Of a stretch of 64,000 nt of DNA, positions 21,775 through 30,474 are shown piece by piece. This DNA comes from Aquabacterium sp. (GTDB taxonomy: Bacteria > Pseudomonadota > Gammaproteobacteria > Burkholderiales > Burkholderiaceae_C): NCBI GenBank assembly GCA_023150345.1, contig JAKLLB010000008.1:1-64000 (forward strand). The letters are read 5' to 3'. The notes beneath the pieces were generated by a model. The model searched no databases, was not told the DNA's origin, and saw nothing but the letters and a program-made list of their open reading frames with translations. The position numbers were made by a program, and so were the translations under genes. Position 1 is the stretch's first letter. Every line of letters begins with the position of its first letter.

Positions 21775-22839
21775 ATGCGCAGACTCTGGTTGATTTTCTC
21801 GCAGGCCGCCACGGTTGCGCTGGCCGTGCTGTTCGTGGTCAGCACCCTCAAGCCGCAATGGCTGGGCTCGGGCTCTCCAGGCGGGGGTGCCGACGTGATC
21901 GCGGTGCGCACGGCGCCCGCCCTGCCGGCTGCGCCGGCAGCTTCGGCGATGGCAGGCAGCAGCGTGTTCACGGGCTACCACACCGCCGCGCGCGCAGCCT
22001 CGCCGGCCGTGGTCAGCGTCATGGCCAGCCGGGCCGGGCAGCGCAACCCGCATGCGCAAGACCCGACCTACCGGTTCTTTTTCGGTGATCGCCCACCCCA
22101 GGCACAGGTGGGAGTGGGCTCGGGCGTCATCGTCTCGTCGCAAGGCATCCTGCTGACCAACAACCACGTGATCGAAGGCGCCAGCGACATCGACGTGCGC
22201 CTGAGCGACGGGCGCGAGGCACGCGCCGAGATCGTGGGCACCGATCCCGAGACCGATCTGGCGGTGCTGCGTGTGCGCCTCGATCACCTGGGTCGCAACG
22301 GCCTGGGGCTGTCGACCTTCGAGAACTTCATTCAGACCGACGCCGCGATCAACCCCGGCAACTCCGGCGGCGCACTGGTCGATGCCCAAGGCCATCTGGT
22401 GGGCATCAACACCGCCATCTTCTCGCGCTCCGGGGGGAGCATGGGCATCGGTTTCGCGATACCGGTGGATGTGGCGCAACAGGTGATGGAGGGCCTGCTG
22501 CGCGACGGGCAGGTACGGCGCGGATGGATCGGCGTCGAGCCGCGCGACCTGACACCCGAGTTCGTCGAGAACTTCCGGCTGCCAGTGCGCGAGGGCGTAT
22601 TGATCACCGGCGTGCTGCAAGATGGGCCGGCCAGTCGCGCCGGGCTGAAGCCCGGCGACGTCGTGGTGTCGATTGCCGGGCAGCCGGTGGCCAACACCGG
22701 TCAATTGCTCAACGCCGTGGCTGCGCTCACGCCGGGCAGCGTGGCCACGTTGGCGGTGCAGCGTGGCGCAGAGGCTTTGACGCTCAAGCTCACCGTCGCC
22801 CAGCGCCCGCGCGCGCCGGCAGTGGTGCGTCGGCGCTGA
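21775..22839 (+). CDS. HtrA/DegS-type serine protease with an internal 38-residue gap
   Basis: A 354-residue periplasmic, membrane-anchored protease (hydrophobic anchor at residues 3-23) with a trypsin-like domain and a C-terminal PDZ domain (about 250-345). The triad is present as H131 (TNNHVIEGA), D161 (PETDLAVLRV) and S197 (NPGNSGGALVD). Between L172 and G173 (near nt 22290), relatives carry about 38 more residues, including the strongly conserved VGDxVLAIGNPFG and GIVSA segments. Here the sequence jumps straight to GRNGLGLSTFEN. The reading frame is kept. Loss of these barrel strands next to the active site should abolish folding unless this is an assembly artefact. It would normally act in envelope protein quality control. 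Confidence 0.85.
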   Translation: MRRLWLIFSQAATVALAVLFVVSTLKPQWLGSGSPGGGADVIAVRTAPALPAAPAASAMAGSSVFTGYHTAARAASPAVVSVMASRAGQRNPHAQDPTYRFFFGDRPPQAQVGVGSGVIVSSQGILLTNNHVIEGASDIDVRLSDGREARAEIVGTDPETDLAVLRVRLDHLGRNGLGLSTFENFIQTDAAINPGNSGGALVDAQGHLVGINTAIFSRSGGSMGIGFAIPVDVAQQVMEGLLRDGQVRRGWIGVEPRDLTPEFVENFRLPVREGVLITGVLQDGPASRAGLKPGDVVVSIAGQPVANTGQLLNAVAALTPGSVATLAVQRGAEALTLKLTVAQRPRAPAVVRRR

Positions 22840-22860
22840 CTGCTGTCGCCACGAACCGGG

Positions 22861-22879
22861 GCCGATGCCGCAGATCGGC
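22861..22879. terminator. Weak hairpin between convergent htrA-like gene and tatC
   Basis: Inverted repeat GCCGAT-GCCGCAG-ATCGGC in the 60-bp gap between two convergent genes. No T-run is present on either strand. Position suggests a bidirectional terminator but the sequence support is thin. Confidence 0.3.
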
Positions 22880-22899
22880 GTCGTGACCGAGGCACCGCT

Positions 22900-23694
22900 C
22901 TATCGCGGTTCGGCGCCGTCGGATGCAGCAGCGTCGGGTGCCCGGGTATGCTTGACGAAGGCCTGCGCCGAGAGTATGCCGATCTCGTAAAGCAGGCACA
23001 TCGGAACCGCCAGTGCCAGCTGCGAGATCACATCCGGCGGCGTGACCACAGCAGCCACGATGAAGGCTCCGACGATGAAGTAGCCGCGCACGGACCTGAG
23101 CTGGGTGACGGTGACCACGCCTATGCGCACCAGTACAACCACGGCCACCGGGACTTCGAAAGCGATGCCGAAGACCATGAACAGCGTCAGGACGAATCCG
23201 AAGTACTGCTCGATGTCCGGCGCAGCGGTGATGCTCGTCGGAGCCACGGCCTGGATGAACTTCGACATCCCCGGAATGACCAGGAAGTAGCAGAAGGCCA
23301 CGCCGATCAGGAACAGGATGGTGCTGCTGATGACCAGCGGCAGCACCAGACGCTTCTCATGAGAGTAGAGGCCCGGTGCCACGAAGGCCCACACTTGGTA
23401 GAGCACCGCTGGCAGGGCCAGCAGGAACGCTGCCATCAAGGTGATCTTCAGTGGCACCAGAATGGGCGAGATCACGTTGGTCGCGATCAATGTCGCACCC
23501 TTGGGCAGGTGAGCGACCATGGGCGCGGCAAGCAGGTCGTACAGACCCGAAGGGCCGGGCCAGACGCACAGCGCGGCAAAAGCGATGGCCAGCGCGATCA
23601 GGGCACGAACCAGGCGGTCGCGCAACTCGATCAGGTGCGAGACGAAGGGTTGCTCGGTACCCTCGAGCTCGTCACGGGGTTCGCTGGAACTCAT
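22900..23694 (-). CDS. tatC: Twin-arginine translocase subunit TatC
   Basis: A 264-residue multi-spanning membrane protein that recognises twin-arginine signal peptides. The N-terminal FVSHLIELRDRLVRA motif contains the Glu and Arg residues that contact the signal peptide; six helices follow, including GVAFCYFLVIPGMSKF and the conserved FGIAFEVPVAVVVL. A hydrophilic C-tail is rich in Asp/Ala. It is the last gene of hisIE-DUF4870-HIT-tatA-tatB-tatC, with the ATG next to the tatB stop. The Rieske protein encoded at 16.2-16.8 kb is a likely substrate. Confidence 0.96.
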   Translation of the reverse strand: MSSSEPRDELEGTEQPFVSHLIELRDRLVRALIALAIAFAALCVWPGPSGLYDLLAAPMVAHLPKGATLIATNVISPILVPLKITLMAAFLLALPAVLYQVWAFVAPGLYSHEKRLVLPLVISSTILFLIGVAFCYFLVIPGMSKFIQAVAPTSITAAPDIEQYFGFVLTLFMVFGIAFEVPVAVVVLVRIGVVTVTQLRSVRGYFIVGAFIVAAVVTPPDVISQLALAVPMCLLYEIGILSAQAFVKHTRAPDAAASDGAEPR

Positions 23695-24195
23695 CTACTT
23701 CTTCAGGCCCGCTGGGCGAAACCGCGCCACGCGCGCCGCCCCGGACTGCGCATGCATGCGCACACCCGCGCGCTGCTTGTACCAGCGGGGCACCGCGCTG
23801 CGCTTGAGCCGCCACTTCTTGTTGGGGCGCTTGTAGTCGGGAGACGGCGCTGTCCATTGCGCACTGCCCAGGGCGGAGTCGCCGCCAGCCGTGCCGTCGA
23901 GCGCGCCCTTGACCTCCTGGAAACCATCGTTGAAGGCCGTGCTCGCCTCATTGAACTCACGGGTCACGCTGGCCTCGACATCGTGTGCCGCTGCCTCGAA
24001 CTGCTTCTTGACCTTCTGCAGTTCCTCGAGTTCGATCGAACGATTGACCTCGGCCTTGACATCGGCGACGTAACGCCTCGCCTTGCCCATGAAGTGGCCC
24101 ACGGTGCGCGCCACGCGGGGCAACTTCTCGGGGCCGATGACGATGAGCGCCACCGCGCCGATCAGTGCGATCTTGTCGAAGCCGAAGTCGATCAT
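23695..24195 (-). CDS. tatB: Sec-independent protein translocase subunit TatB
   Basis: A 166-residue protein with an N-terminal membrane helix ([20 protein letters not shown]), the short hinge GPEKLP, an amphipathic helix [20 protein letters not shown], and a long charged tail. The Glu in the N-terminal helix region expected in TatB is replaced here by FDKIA, which is normal for betaproteobacteria. The C-terminal about 60 residues are basic ([20 protein letters not shown]). It forms the receptor complex with TatC and abuts tatC without a gap. Confidence 0.94.
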   Translation of the reverse strand: MIDFGFDKIALIGAVALIVIGPEKLPRVARTVGHFMGKARRYVADVKAEVNRSIELEELQKVKKQFEAAAHDVEASVTREFNEASTAFNDGFQEVKGALDGTAGGDSALGSAQWTAPSPDYKRPNKKWRLKRSAVPRWYKQRAGVRMHAQSGAARVARFRPAGLKK

Positions 24196-24204
24196 CGGGT
24201 ACCG

Positions 24205-24444
24205 TCAGGACTTGGTCTTGGCCTCGACATCGACGGTGTTGCTGTCGGCGGACTTCTGGGCCGTGACCTGCTGCGGCGGCGGCGCCGGTGCTTCGGCGGA
24301 ACTGCCGTCGCGAACCCCGTCCTTGAACCCCTTGACCGCGGCGCCCAGATCGCTGCCCACATTCTTGAGCTTCTTGGTGCCGAAGATCAGCACCACCACG
24401 ACCAGCACGATCAGCCAGTGCCAGATGCTGAAAGAACCCATCAC
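24205..24444 (-). CDS. tatA: Sec-independent protein translocase subunit TatA
   Basis: A 79-residue pore-forming Tat subunit: one membrane helix ([16 protein letters not shown]), the [10 protein letters not shown] hinge, amphipathic helix [14 protein letters not shown], then a polar Pro/Gln-rich tail. Two adjacent ATG codons exist; the second (24441) gives the common MGSFSIWHW start. It is 9 bp ahead of tatB. Confidence 0.95.
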   Translation of the reverse strand: MMGSFSIWHWLIVLVVVVLIFGTKKLKNVGSDLGAAVKGFKDGVRDGSSAEAPAPPPQQVTAQKSADSNTVDVEAKTKS

Positions 24445-24529
24445 ACGCTCCTGAAGACGAATCCCTCGATTCTAGGGGCGCAGTGATGACCAGCCGCGAC
24501 GCCGGACGTTGGCCGGCCGGCGCGGAAGG

Positions 24530-24877
24530 TCAGCCCTTCTTCCAGGGTCGCGGGCCACCGAACACATGCAGGTGCAGGTGCATCACCTCCTGCCCACCAT
24601 CGGCGCCGGTGTTGATGACGTGGCGGTAGCCGTTGCCGACGCCCAGCTCGCGCATCAGCCGCGGCGACAGGGCCAGCATTCGGCCCAGCAGCGCCTGATC
24701 GTCCATGGTGACGTCGGCCATGCTGGTGATGTGCCGCTTGGGCACGATGAGTATGTGAACAGGCGCCCAGGGGTTGATGTCGTGAAAGGCCAGCAGGTCG
24801 TCGTCTTCGTAGACCTTCCTCGACGGAATCTGGCCGGCGACGATCTTGCAGAAGATGCAGTGGGGGTCGTGGTTCAC
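24530..24877 (-). CDS. HIT-family histidine triad nucleotide-binding protein
   Basis: A 115-residue protein starting at GTG 24877 with NHDPHCIFCKIVAGQIPS, the standard HIT opening with a Cys pair. The catalytic histidine triad is HLHLHVFGG near the C-terminus. Such Hint-type enzymes hydrolyse purine phosphoramidates. The GTG start is preferred because the upstream in-frame ATG codons lie in the DUF4870 gene and would add an unrelated N-terminus. It sits between DUF4870 and tatA, a typical arrangement in this order. Confidence 0.92.
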   Translation of the reverse strand: MNHDPHCIFCKIVAGQIPSRKVYEDDDLLAFHDINPWAPVHILIVPKRHITSMADVTMDDQALLGRMLALSPRLMRELGVGNGYRHVINTGADGGQEVMHLHLHVFGGPRPWKKG

Positions 24878-24951
24878 GATGTTCGAACGCCGATCGGCGC
24901 CTGTGGACGAAGTGACGGAAACGTGCCGGACGTGATGCGTGGCGCGGCGCC

Positions 24952-25314
24952 TCAGGCAGGCAAGACCGGTTTGCCCTCGTTGAGCTTCAGCCAACCCTTG
25001 ACGACCCGGTAGATCGTCCAGATGTACGCGGCGGCAAGGACGAAGAATCCGACCAACAGGAAGATCGTGGCCATGCCCACGACTCCCCACAGCAGGCCCC
25101 ACCAGAAGGTGCGGATCTGCCAGTCGAAGTGATTCTGGTAAAGCGTTCCGCGCACGTCGTCGCGCTTGATGTAATTGATGACAATGCCCACCAGTGCGGT
25201 GACGCCGTACAGGAAACTCAACGCCTGCAGGCCGTAGATCACCATCGTGATGTTCTTCAGGCCGGCCATTTCTTCGGCGCTGCGACTGGCCGGCACCGGG
25301 GTGATGTCGTTCAT
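24952..25314 (-). CDS. DUF4870-like small membrane protein
   Basis: A 120-residue inner-membrane protein with about three hydrophobic segments ([21 protein letters not shown], then [20 protein letters not shown], then [15 protein letters not shown]). It matches the DUF4870 family, which has no established role. The start ATG overlaps the hisIE stop as ATGA (25314-25311), indicating translational coupling with hisIE. Confidence 0.82.
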   Translation of the reverse strand: MNDITPVPASRSAEEMAGLKNITMVIYGLQALSFLYGVTALVGIVINYIKRDDVRGTLYQNHFDWQIRTFWWGLLWGVVGMATIFLLVGFFVLAAAYIWTIYRVVKGWLKLNEGKPVLPA

Positions 25315-26132
25315 GTTCGATCCTTCTCTCGCTTCAGGACGCGGCGCAACGCAAATTCCTCCAGACCCGACAGCCCTTCTCGCCGTGCCAGTTCCGCCAG
25401 CACATCGGCCGGGCGCAGCCCAAAGGCCGCCAGCGCGATCATCGAGTGAAACCACAGGTCTGCCACTTCGTAAACGATCTTCTGCGGCTCGCCGTCCTTG
25501 GCTGCCATCACCGTCTCGGTGGCTTCCTCACCCACCTTTTTCAAGATGGCGTCGGTGCCCTTGGCGAACAGCCGTGCCACGTAGCTCGATTCGGGGTCAC
25601 CGCCCGCCTGCGGCCGGCGCGACTCGATGACCTCGGCCAGGCGCGCCAGCAAGTCCTGCGAGGCCACCGAGCCAGGTGCGGCGATGCTGGCTGCGGCTGC
25701 AGCGGGCGCAGGTGAAACCGATGCATGTTCGGCGCCAGCCTGCGCGCGGTAGATGGTGGCGGGATCCTGCAACACAGGCTCGACCTCGGTCCAGCGGCCA
25801 TCATGCAAACGGCGGTAGAAGCAGCTGTGGCGCCCGGTGTGACAGGCGATGCCGGGGTCGTGCCCCAATTGGGTGACGGTGAGCAACAGCACGTCACCGT
25901 CGCAATCGAGCCGGATGTCGTGCACCTGCTGGAAGTGGCCGGACTCCTCGCCCTTGTGCCAGAGGCGTTGCCGCGAGCGGCTCCAGTAGACGGCCTGACC
26001 GCGCTCGACCGTCAGCGCGAGAGCCTGCCGGTCCATGTAGGCAAACATCAGGATGTCGCCGCTGCGCGACTCCTGCACGATGACCGGCACGAGCCCGTCG
26101 CGGTCCCACTGGATGGTGTCCTGCCACTGCAT
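25311..26132 (-). CDS. hisIE: HisIE: fused phosphoribosyl-AMP cyclohydrolase and phosphoribosyl-ATP diphosphatase
   Basis: A 273-residue bifunctional protein for steps 2 and 3 of histidine biosynthesis. Residues 1-128 are HisI ([38 protein letters not shown] and the [15 protein letters not shown] zinc site). Residues about 129-158 are an Ala/Ser/Pro-rich linker. Residues about 160-273 are HisE ([45 protein letters not shown]). In most Burkholderiales I recall hisI and hisE as separate adjacent genes, so the fusion looks derived, though HisIE fusions are common elsewhere. The linker reads through without a stop or frame change. No hisF or other his gene lies upstream. Confidence 0.93.
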   Translation of the reverse strand: MQWQDTIQWDRDGLVPVIVQESRSGDILMFAYMDRQALALTVERGQAVYWSRSRQRLWHKGEESGHFQQVHDIRLDCDGDVLLLTVTQLGHDPGIACHTGRHSCFYRRLHDGRWTEVEPVLQDPATIYRAQAGAEHASVSPAPAAAAASIAAPGSVASQDLLARLAEVIESRRPQAGGDPESSYVARLFAKGTDAILKKVGEEATETVMAAKDGEPQKIVYEVADLWFHSMIALAAFGLRPADVLAELARREGLSGLEEFALRRVLKREKDRT

Positions 26133-26156
26133 GCCGGCAAGTGTACCGACCGGTTC

Positions 26157-26192
26157 GTCGGCGCGGCAGTCGGTGCGGCAGTCGGTGCGGCT
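26157..26192. repeat. Three tandem 12-bp repeats upstream of hisIE
   Basis: Three consecutive near-identical units (GTCGGCGCGGCA, GTCGGTGCGGCA, GTCGGTGCGGCT) fill most of the 82-bp gap between the histidine-kinase stop (26215) and the hisIE start (26132). They lie in what would be the leader of hisIE. They may simply be replication slippage, or mark the point where the his operon was separated from its upstream genes. Confidence 0.75.
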
Positions 26193-26214
26193 GGCCGTGC
26201 CCAGTCGAGGCCGC

Positions 26215-28350
26215 TCAGCCGGCCCGGGCCAGCCCGAGCGTGAATACCACACCATCGGACACGTTGGCCGCTGTGATCGTGCCTCCCATCTTGGCCATGT
26301 AGGTGCGCGCCACGAACAGGCCCTGTCCGCGGTGTGCGCCGTCGGCCTCGCCGACCCCGGCCTCGATGCCTCGCACGCCGTACTCGAACATGCGCTCCGC
26401 CAGGGCTGGCTCGATGGGCGGGCCCTGGTTGTGGATCGCGACCAACGCTTCGGCGCCGCGCGTGCGCAGCGTCAGGGTGATCGGCGTGCCGGGCACACGG
26501 TGCCGATCCGCATTGCGCAGCACATGGGTCAGCACGTCCTCCAGCGGGTACTCATCGGCGCGCACCCACAGCGGCGTGCCATCGTGGGCCAGCCGGACAT
26601 CGGGCACGCCGGCCTGGGCGGCATTGGCCACGAGATGGCCCAGGAAGCCAGCCAACTCCAGCGGCTGGGGCACGACCGTGACACCGGCAAAGGCCTCGCT
26701 GGGCGACGCCTGACCATACAGGACGCGCACCGCCTGCTGCATGCGCTCGACGTAGCGTCGACTCGGGTCGTCTGGCGCGTCATGCAGCGCCATGAGCGAC
26801 TGCAGTGGCGACATGATCTCGTGGCCGACCGCATGCCACTGGTCCTTTTCCTGCTCCACCCGGATCTTCTCCCGTCGCAGGTCGTCCTGCACCCGCCGCA
26901 GCAGGTCCTGCAATGTGCGGGCCAGCACACCCAGTTCGTCACGCCCGCCCAGGTCGGTCATGTCGATGCGGCCCGCCCCATCGGCCGAGCGCATGTCGCG
27001 CGACACCTGCACGGCGCGTCGCGTGAGCCGCGTGATGCGACCGATGATGCGCAGCTCGATGGCCAGCCACGCCAGCAGCACGGCCACGAGCATCGCGCCG
27101 ACGACCCAGGACAGGCGAGCAGCGACCACCGCGAGCGACCGATACAAGCCACGCAGGTCGCCGTCGAGTCGCACCTCGAACCGACCCAACGGCGTGGCCA
27201 CCGACTCGACCCCCTGCGGCGGCTGATCGTGGCCTTCGACCGGCAGCCGGCGGACCAACCGGTCGATCCAGGGTGAGGGCGCCGCCTCCGAACCACGCCC
27301 GACCATGTCCGCGAGGTCGCCCTCGGCGCCGACGCGGCGCACCCGCAGCCGCTCCCCAGGCTGCAGCAACGGCGCCAGATCGCCCAGGCCGAACGGCGGA
27401 TCGGCCTGCGGGTTGTCGCTGTCGAACAGCGGCGGGCCATCTCCCGGCGCGAGCACCTGCAGGCGTACGACCATGCGCGCCAGGTCCGGCGGCGGCCAGA
27501 CGATGCGCTGCGGGTCGGCCATGAAAATGGCCTCGCGCAATACATCAACGGGCAGGCGCAGCGACACGAACGAGCGATGCCGGCAGGGCTCGACGCTTCC
27601 TGGCGGCACCTCCAGGCAACGTCCGTCCTGCCACAGCCAGCCGCGGAAGTCACGCACAGCGCGCACGCCCGGCACGAGGGGCACGCCGTCCACATAGCCC
27701 GTGAGCCGGCCGATCACGCCCGGCGATTCGCTGCCGCGCGTGCGCTCGGGCAGGCGCTCGAAGGGCGCGATCCAGCCCCACGCACGATCGCCGTGAGAGA
27801 CCGAGACGCGCACGCGATGGGCACGCGTGAAGTCCAGGTCGCCCCGCGCATGCGGCACCAGCGGCCCGCTGGCGAAGCTGCCCGCCAGGTAGACGAAACC
27901 GCCGGCATACGGGTTGTGGCCCACCGCTGCGCACAGAGCAGCGCCATCGCGGTACTGCACCTGGCAACCGGCCATCTCCACGGCCTGCTGCACCTTGGTG
28001 CGATCGTCGAAGTCGATCCCCGCGAACGGCAGCACCATCGGTCGCAGCGGCGTGGGCGGCTGGTCAGCCGCTCGCGGGTTCAGCAGCGCCAGCTGGCCGG
28101 TCGGGTGGCGCAGTCGCGCGATGATCTGCGCCTGCGTCTTGCGCAGGCCATCGCGGTAGTGGTCGTGGGCCCGCTGCTTCTCGTGCTGCAGCACAACCAG
28201 CGCCATGGCCACCGTGGCGATCGCCAGCAGCGCGAACACACCGCGGAAGAACAGCCGCAACCCCAGCGGCACCCGCAGCGGCGGCACGAAGCGGATCCAC
28301 TGCGTGGTCCACGGCACGCGCGTGTCGGCGGTCAACGTCCGCCCACCCAT
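26215..28350 (-). CDS. Membrane sensor histidine kinase of a two-component system
   Basis: A 711-residue kinase with TM1 at about 33-54, a large periplasmic sensor domain (about 55-412, no recognised fold) and TM2 at about 414-431. A HAMP-like linker (435-490), coiled coil, DHp domain with phospho-acceptor H510 ([12 protein letters not shown]), and HATPase domain with N-box N613 (LRNADRHR) and G-box HRGQGLF (673-679) follow. The first G-box (DxGxG) is degenerate: IHNQGPPI. The start overlaps the last 19 nt of the response-regulator gene, so the two are co-translated. They diverge from an SPFH/SH3 gene pair that is a plausible partner or target. Confidence 0.9.
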   Translation of the reverse strand: MGGRTLTADTRVPWTTQWIRFVPPLRVPLGLRLFFRGVFALLAIATVAMALVVLQHEKQRAHDHYRDGLRKTQAQIIARLRHPTGQLALLNPRAADQPPTPLRPMVLPFAGIDFDDRTKVQQAVEMAGCQVQYRDGAALCAAVGHNPYAGGFVYLAGSFASGPLVPHARGDLDFTRAHRVRVSVSHGDRAWGWIAPFERLPERTRGSESPGVIGRLTGYVDGVPLVPGVRAVRDFRGWLWQDGRCLEVPPGSVEPCRHRSFVSLRLPVDVLREAIFMADPQRIVWPPPDLARMVVRLQVLAPGDGPPLFDSDNPQADPPFGLGDLAPLLQPGERLRVRRVGAEGDLADMVGRGSEAAPSPWIDRLVRRLPVEGHDQPPQGVESVATPLGRFEVRLDGDLRGLYRSLAVVAARLSWVVGAMLVAVLLAWLAIELRIIGRITRLTRRAVQVSRDMRSADGAGRIDMTDLGGRDELGVLARTLQDLLRRVQDDLRREKIRVEQEKDQWHAVGHEIMSPLQSLMALHDAPDDPSRRYVERMQQAVRVLYGQASPSEAFAGVTVVPQPLELAGFLGHLVANAAQAGVPDVRLAHDGTPLWVRADEYPLEDVLTHVLRNADRHRVPGTPITLTLRTRGAEALVAIHNQGPPIEPALAERMFEYGVRGIEAGVGEADGAHRGQGLFVARTYMAKMGGTITAANVSDGVVFTLGLARAG

Positions 28351-29021
28351 CGGAACCCGCGCATGGGCACGTTCTCGATGCCATCGAACGCCGGATCGAT
28401 CTCGCGCATGGCCTCGCGTATGGTGCTGACATGCTTGCGCACGTTGTCTCGGTTGCGCCCGCTCTTGATGACCTGGAAGAGCTCCTCGTAGCTCACCACC
28501 TCGGCTGGGCGCGCGGCAAGCACCGACAGGATGCGCTGTGCGGTGAGCGGCAGGTTCAGGCGCTGCCCACGCCAGCTGGCATGCCCCTGGCGCAACGGGT
28601 CGATCGACAACTCAGCAGCCGCAGGTGCACCTGGACTGCGGCTGCGCGCGGCGCGCAGCATCTCGAGAACGGTCTCGATGAAGTCCGCCTCGCTGAAGGT
28701 GGTCTTCTGCAGGTAGTCCCAGGCGTCGAGTGCCTTCATGATGCCGCGATAGATGGCCGCAGGCATGGCCGACACCACGAGCACGGGTGTGCCGTGGCGC
28801 AGCCGGTTGATCGTGTTGATGAGGGCCACGCCGGCATGGCGCTCGTGGCCGAGCTCGATGTCGAGCACCACCAGGTCATAAGCCTGGCGTCCCAGCGCGG
28901 CTTCGGCCTCATCACGGTTGAACCACTGCTCGACCCGCACCCCGGGGCGGGCAGCCTCGATCCAGCCACGCAGCTGGTTGCTGGTGGGCGGGTCGTCCTC
29001 GATCACGGCCACGATGGGCAT
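28332..29021 (-). CDS. Response regulator with winged-helix DNA-binding domain
   Basis: A 229-residue regulator. The receiver domain has the acidic pair EDD at residues 8-10, the phospho-Asp in VVLDIELGHERHAG, a Ser switch in VVSAMP and Lys in YLQKTTF. The C-terminal part (about 140-229) is an OmpR-type winged helix, ending NVRKHVSTIREAMREI and GFRWVGGR. The ATG at 29021 precedes the receiver strand directly. The 5' end is about 200 bp from the divergent SPFH gene, so one regulatory region probably serves both. It is co-transcribed with the downstream kinase. Confidence 0.9.
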   Translation of the reverse strand: MPIVAVIEDDPPTSNQLRGWIEAARPGVRVEQWFNRDEAEAALGRQAYDLVVLDIELGHERHAGVALINTINRLRHGTPVLVVSAMPAAIYRGIMKALDAWDYLQKTTFSEADFIETVLEMLRAARSRSPGAPAAAELSIDPLRQGHASWRGQRLNLPLTAQRILSVLAARPAEVVSYEELFQVIKSGRNRDNVRKHVSTIREAMREIDPAFDGIENVPMRGFRWVGGR

Positions 29022-29222
29022 GGCAGGTTGCTCTCCTTGGCATGGATTGTCGGCGCGACCCTGCGTCCGGCGGCGTGAAGGATTCTTCCGCAGCGTGTGC
29101 ACAGCCGGTGGTCGCAGCCCCTGTTGCCTTCCGCGGCGGCTGCGAACAATGGCCTCGTCACCTCACGCCGCCTCCACCAGCGGCCCTGTTCGTCCCCTCA
29201 CACCCCGCATGGAGTCGCCCTC

Positions 29223-30473
29223 ATGAACCCGCGTCTCGCCGCCATCGCACATCTGCCCTACGCACTCCTTCGCGCAACCGTGCGCCGCCTTGCCGCAGTC
29301 ACCAGGCGCGCCGGCCGCGTCGCCGCTGGCCGCACGGCCCTGATGATGGGCACCGCACTGATCGGTGTCGTCGGCTATCTGGTCGTGGTGCATGCCCCGA
29401 TTCAGTCGGTGGCACCTTCCGAGCTTGTGCTGCGCGAGAACCGCCTCACCGGCCATGGCAGCCTGCACCGCGAAGGCACGCTGCTGGTGTGGCCCGGCCT
29501 GCACGAGGTGCGACGCTACTCGCTGCGCGACCAGATCTACCGCCCGCTCGACAGTGCCAAAGCCGACGGGGCGGCGCCCTTTCAGTCGATCGAGGGTCTG
29601 TCGCTGGGGGTGGACCTCACGGTGCGCTACGCGCTCGACCCGATGCGCCTGCCGGCCCTGGCCCGCCAATTGCCTGAGGATCTGGGGCGCGACCTCGTCC
29701 AGCCGGCCGTGCAGGGCGTGATCTACAAGACCTTCACCCGCTACACCGTGCGCGAGATCTTCTCGGCGCGCCGAGCGGAGATCCAGCAAACACTGGAGAC
29801 CGAACTCAAGCCCAGGCTGGCGGCCGACGGCATCGTGCTGCGCTCGGTGCTGATGGGGCAGGTCGACCTGCCCGCCGAGTATCGGCAGGGCATGGACAAG
29901 TTGCTGGCCCAGGAGCTGGAGACCGAAAAGATGCGCTACACGCTCGAGCTCAAGGCCAAGCAGGTCGAGCAGACCGCGCTGGAGGCAGAAGCCGACCGGG
30001 TGCGCCGCGAGAAATCCGCCCAGGCGGCTGCAACCGAACAGGTGATCGCCGCGAAAGCGCAGGAAGAGGCGATGAAGCACGTGTTGCCCTTCAAGCAGAA
30101 GCAGATCGAGCAGCGCCAGTTCGAGGCCGAAGCCGAGAAGCAGGCACGCATCCGCGCCGCCGAGGGTGCGGCTCAGGCCCGGCGCATCGAAGCCGCGGGC
30201 GAGGCCGAGTCGCGACAGAAGCTCGCCGATGCGGAGAGCTACCGCCAGGAACGATTGGGCAAGGTGGCCAGCGAGCAGCTCGCACGCGACGGTGCGTTGA
30301 TCAGCCGCCATCCGCTGCTGATCCAGAAGACGCTGGCCGACAAGCTTTCGGACAAGGTGGCGGTGATCATCGCGCCGCCGCCCACCGATGGCGGCTTCAT
30401 CGGCCAGGCCCTGGTCGGGAAGTTGCCCACCGCCGCAACGGCGGCAGCCCGCGACAACGAGCAGGAGCAGTGA
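29223..30473 (+). CDS. SPFH/band-7 domain membrane protein
   Basis: A 416-residue protein with one membrane segment (about residues 39-56), then an SPFH/prohibitin-type domain (about 60-235: YSLRDQIYRP, VDLTVRYALDP, FTRYTVREIFSARRAEIQ). A long Ala/Glu/Arg-rich coiled coil (about 240-360) precedes a C-terminal Pro-rich tail. SPFH proteins form large rings in membranes and modulate proteases or lipid domains; no NfeD partner is adjacent. The stop is followed after one base by the next gene, so the two form an operon. It diverges from the two-component system. Confidence 0.85.
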   Translation: MNPRLAAIAHLPYALLRATVRRLAAVTRRAGRVAAGRTALMMGTALIGVVGYLVVVHAPIQSVAPSELVLRENRLTGHGSLHREGTLLVWPGLHEVRRYSLRDQIYRPLDSAKADGAAPFQSIEGLSLGVDLTVRYALDPMRLPALARQLPEDLGRDLVQPAVQGVIYKTFTRYTVREIFSARRAEIQQTLETELKPRLAADGIVLRSVLMGQVDLPAEYRQGMDKLLAQELETEKMRYTLELKAKQVEQTALEAEADRVRREKSAQAAATEQVIAAKAQEEAMKHVLPFKQKQIEQRQFEAEAEKQARIRAAEGAAQARRIEAAGEAESRQKLADAESYRQERLGKVASEQLARDGALISRHPLLIQKTLADKLSDKVAVIIAPPPTDGGFIGQALVGKLPTAATAAARDNEQEQ

Positions 30474-30474
30474 C

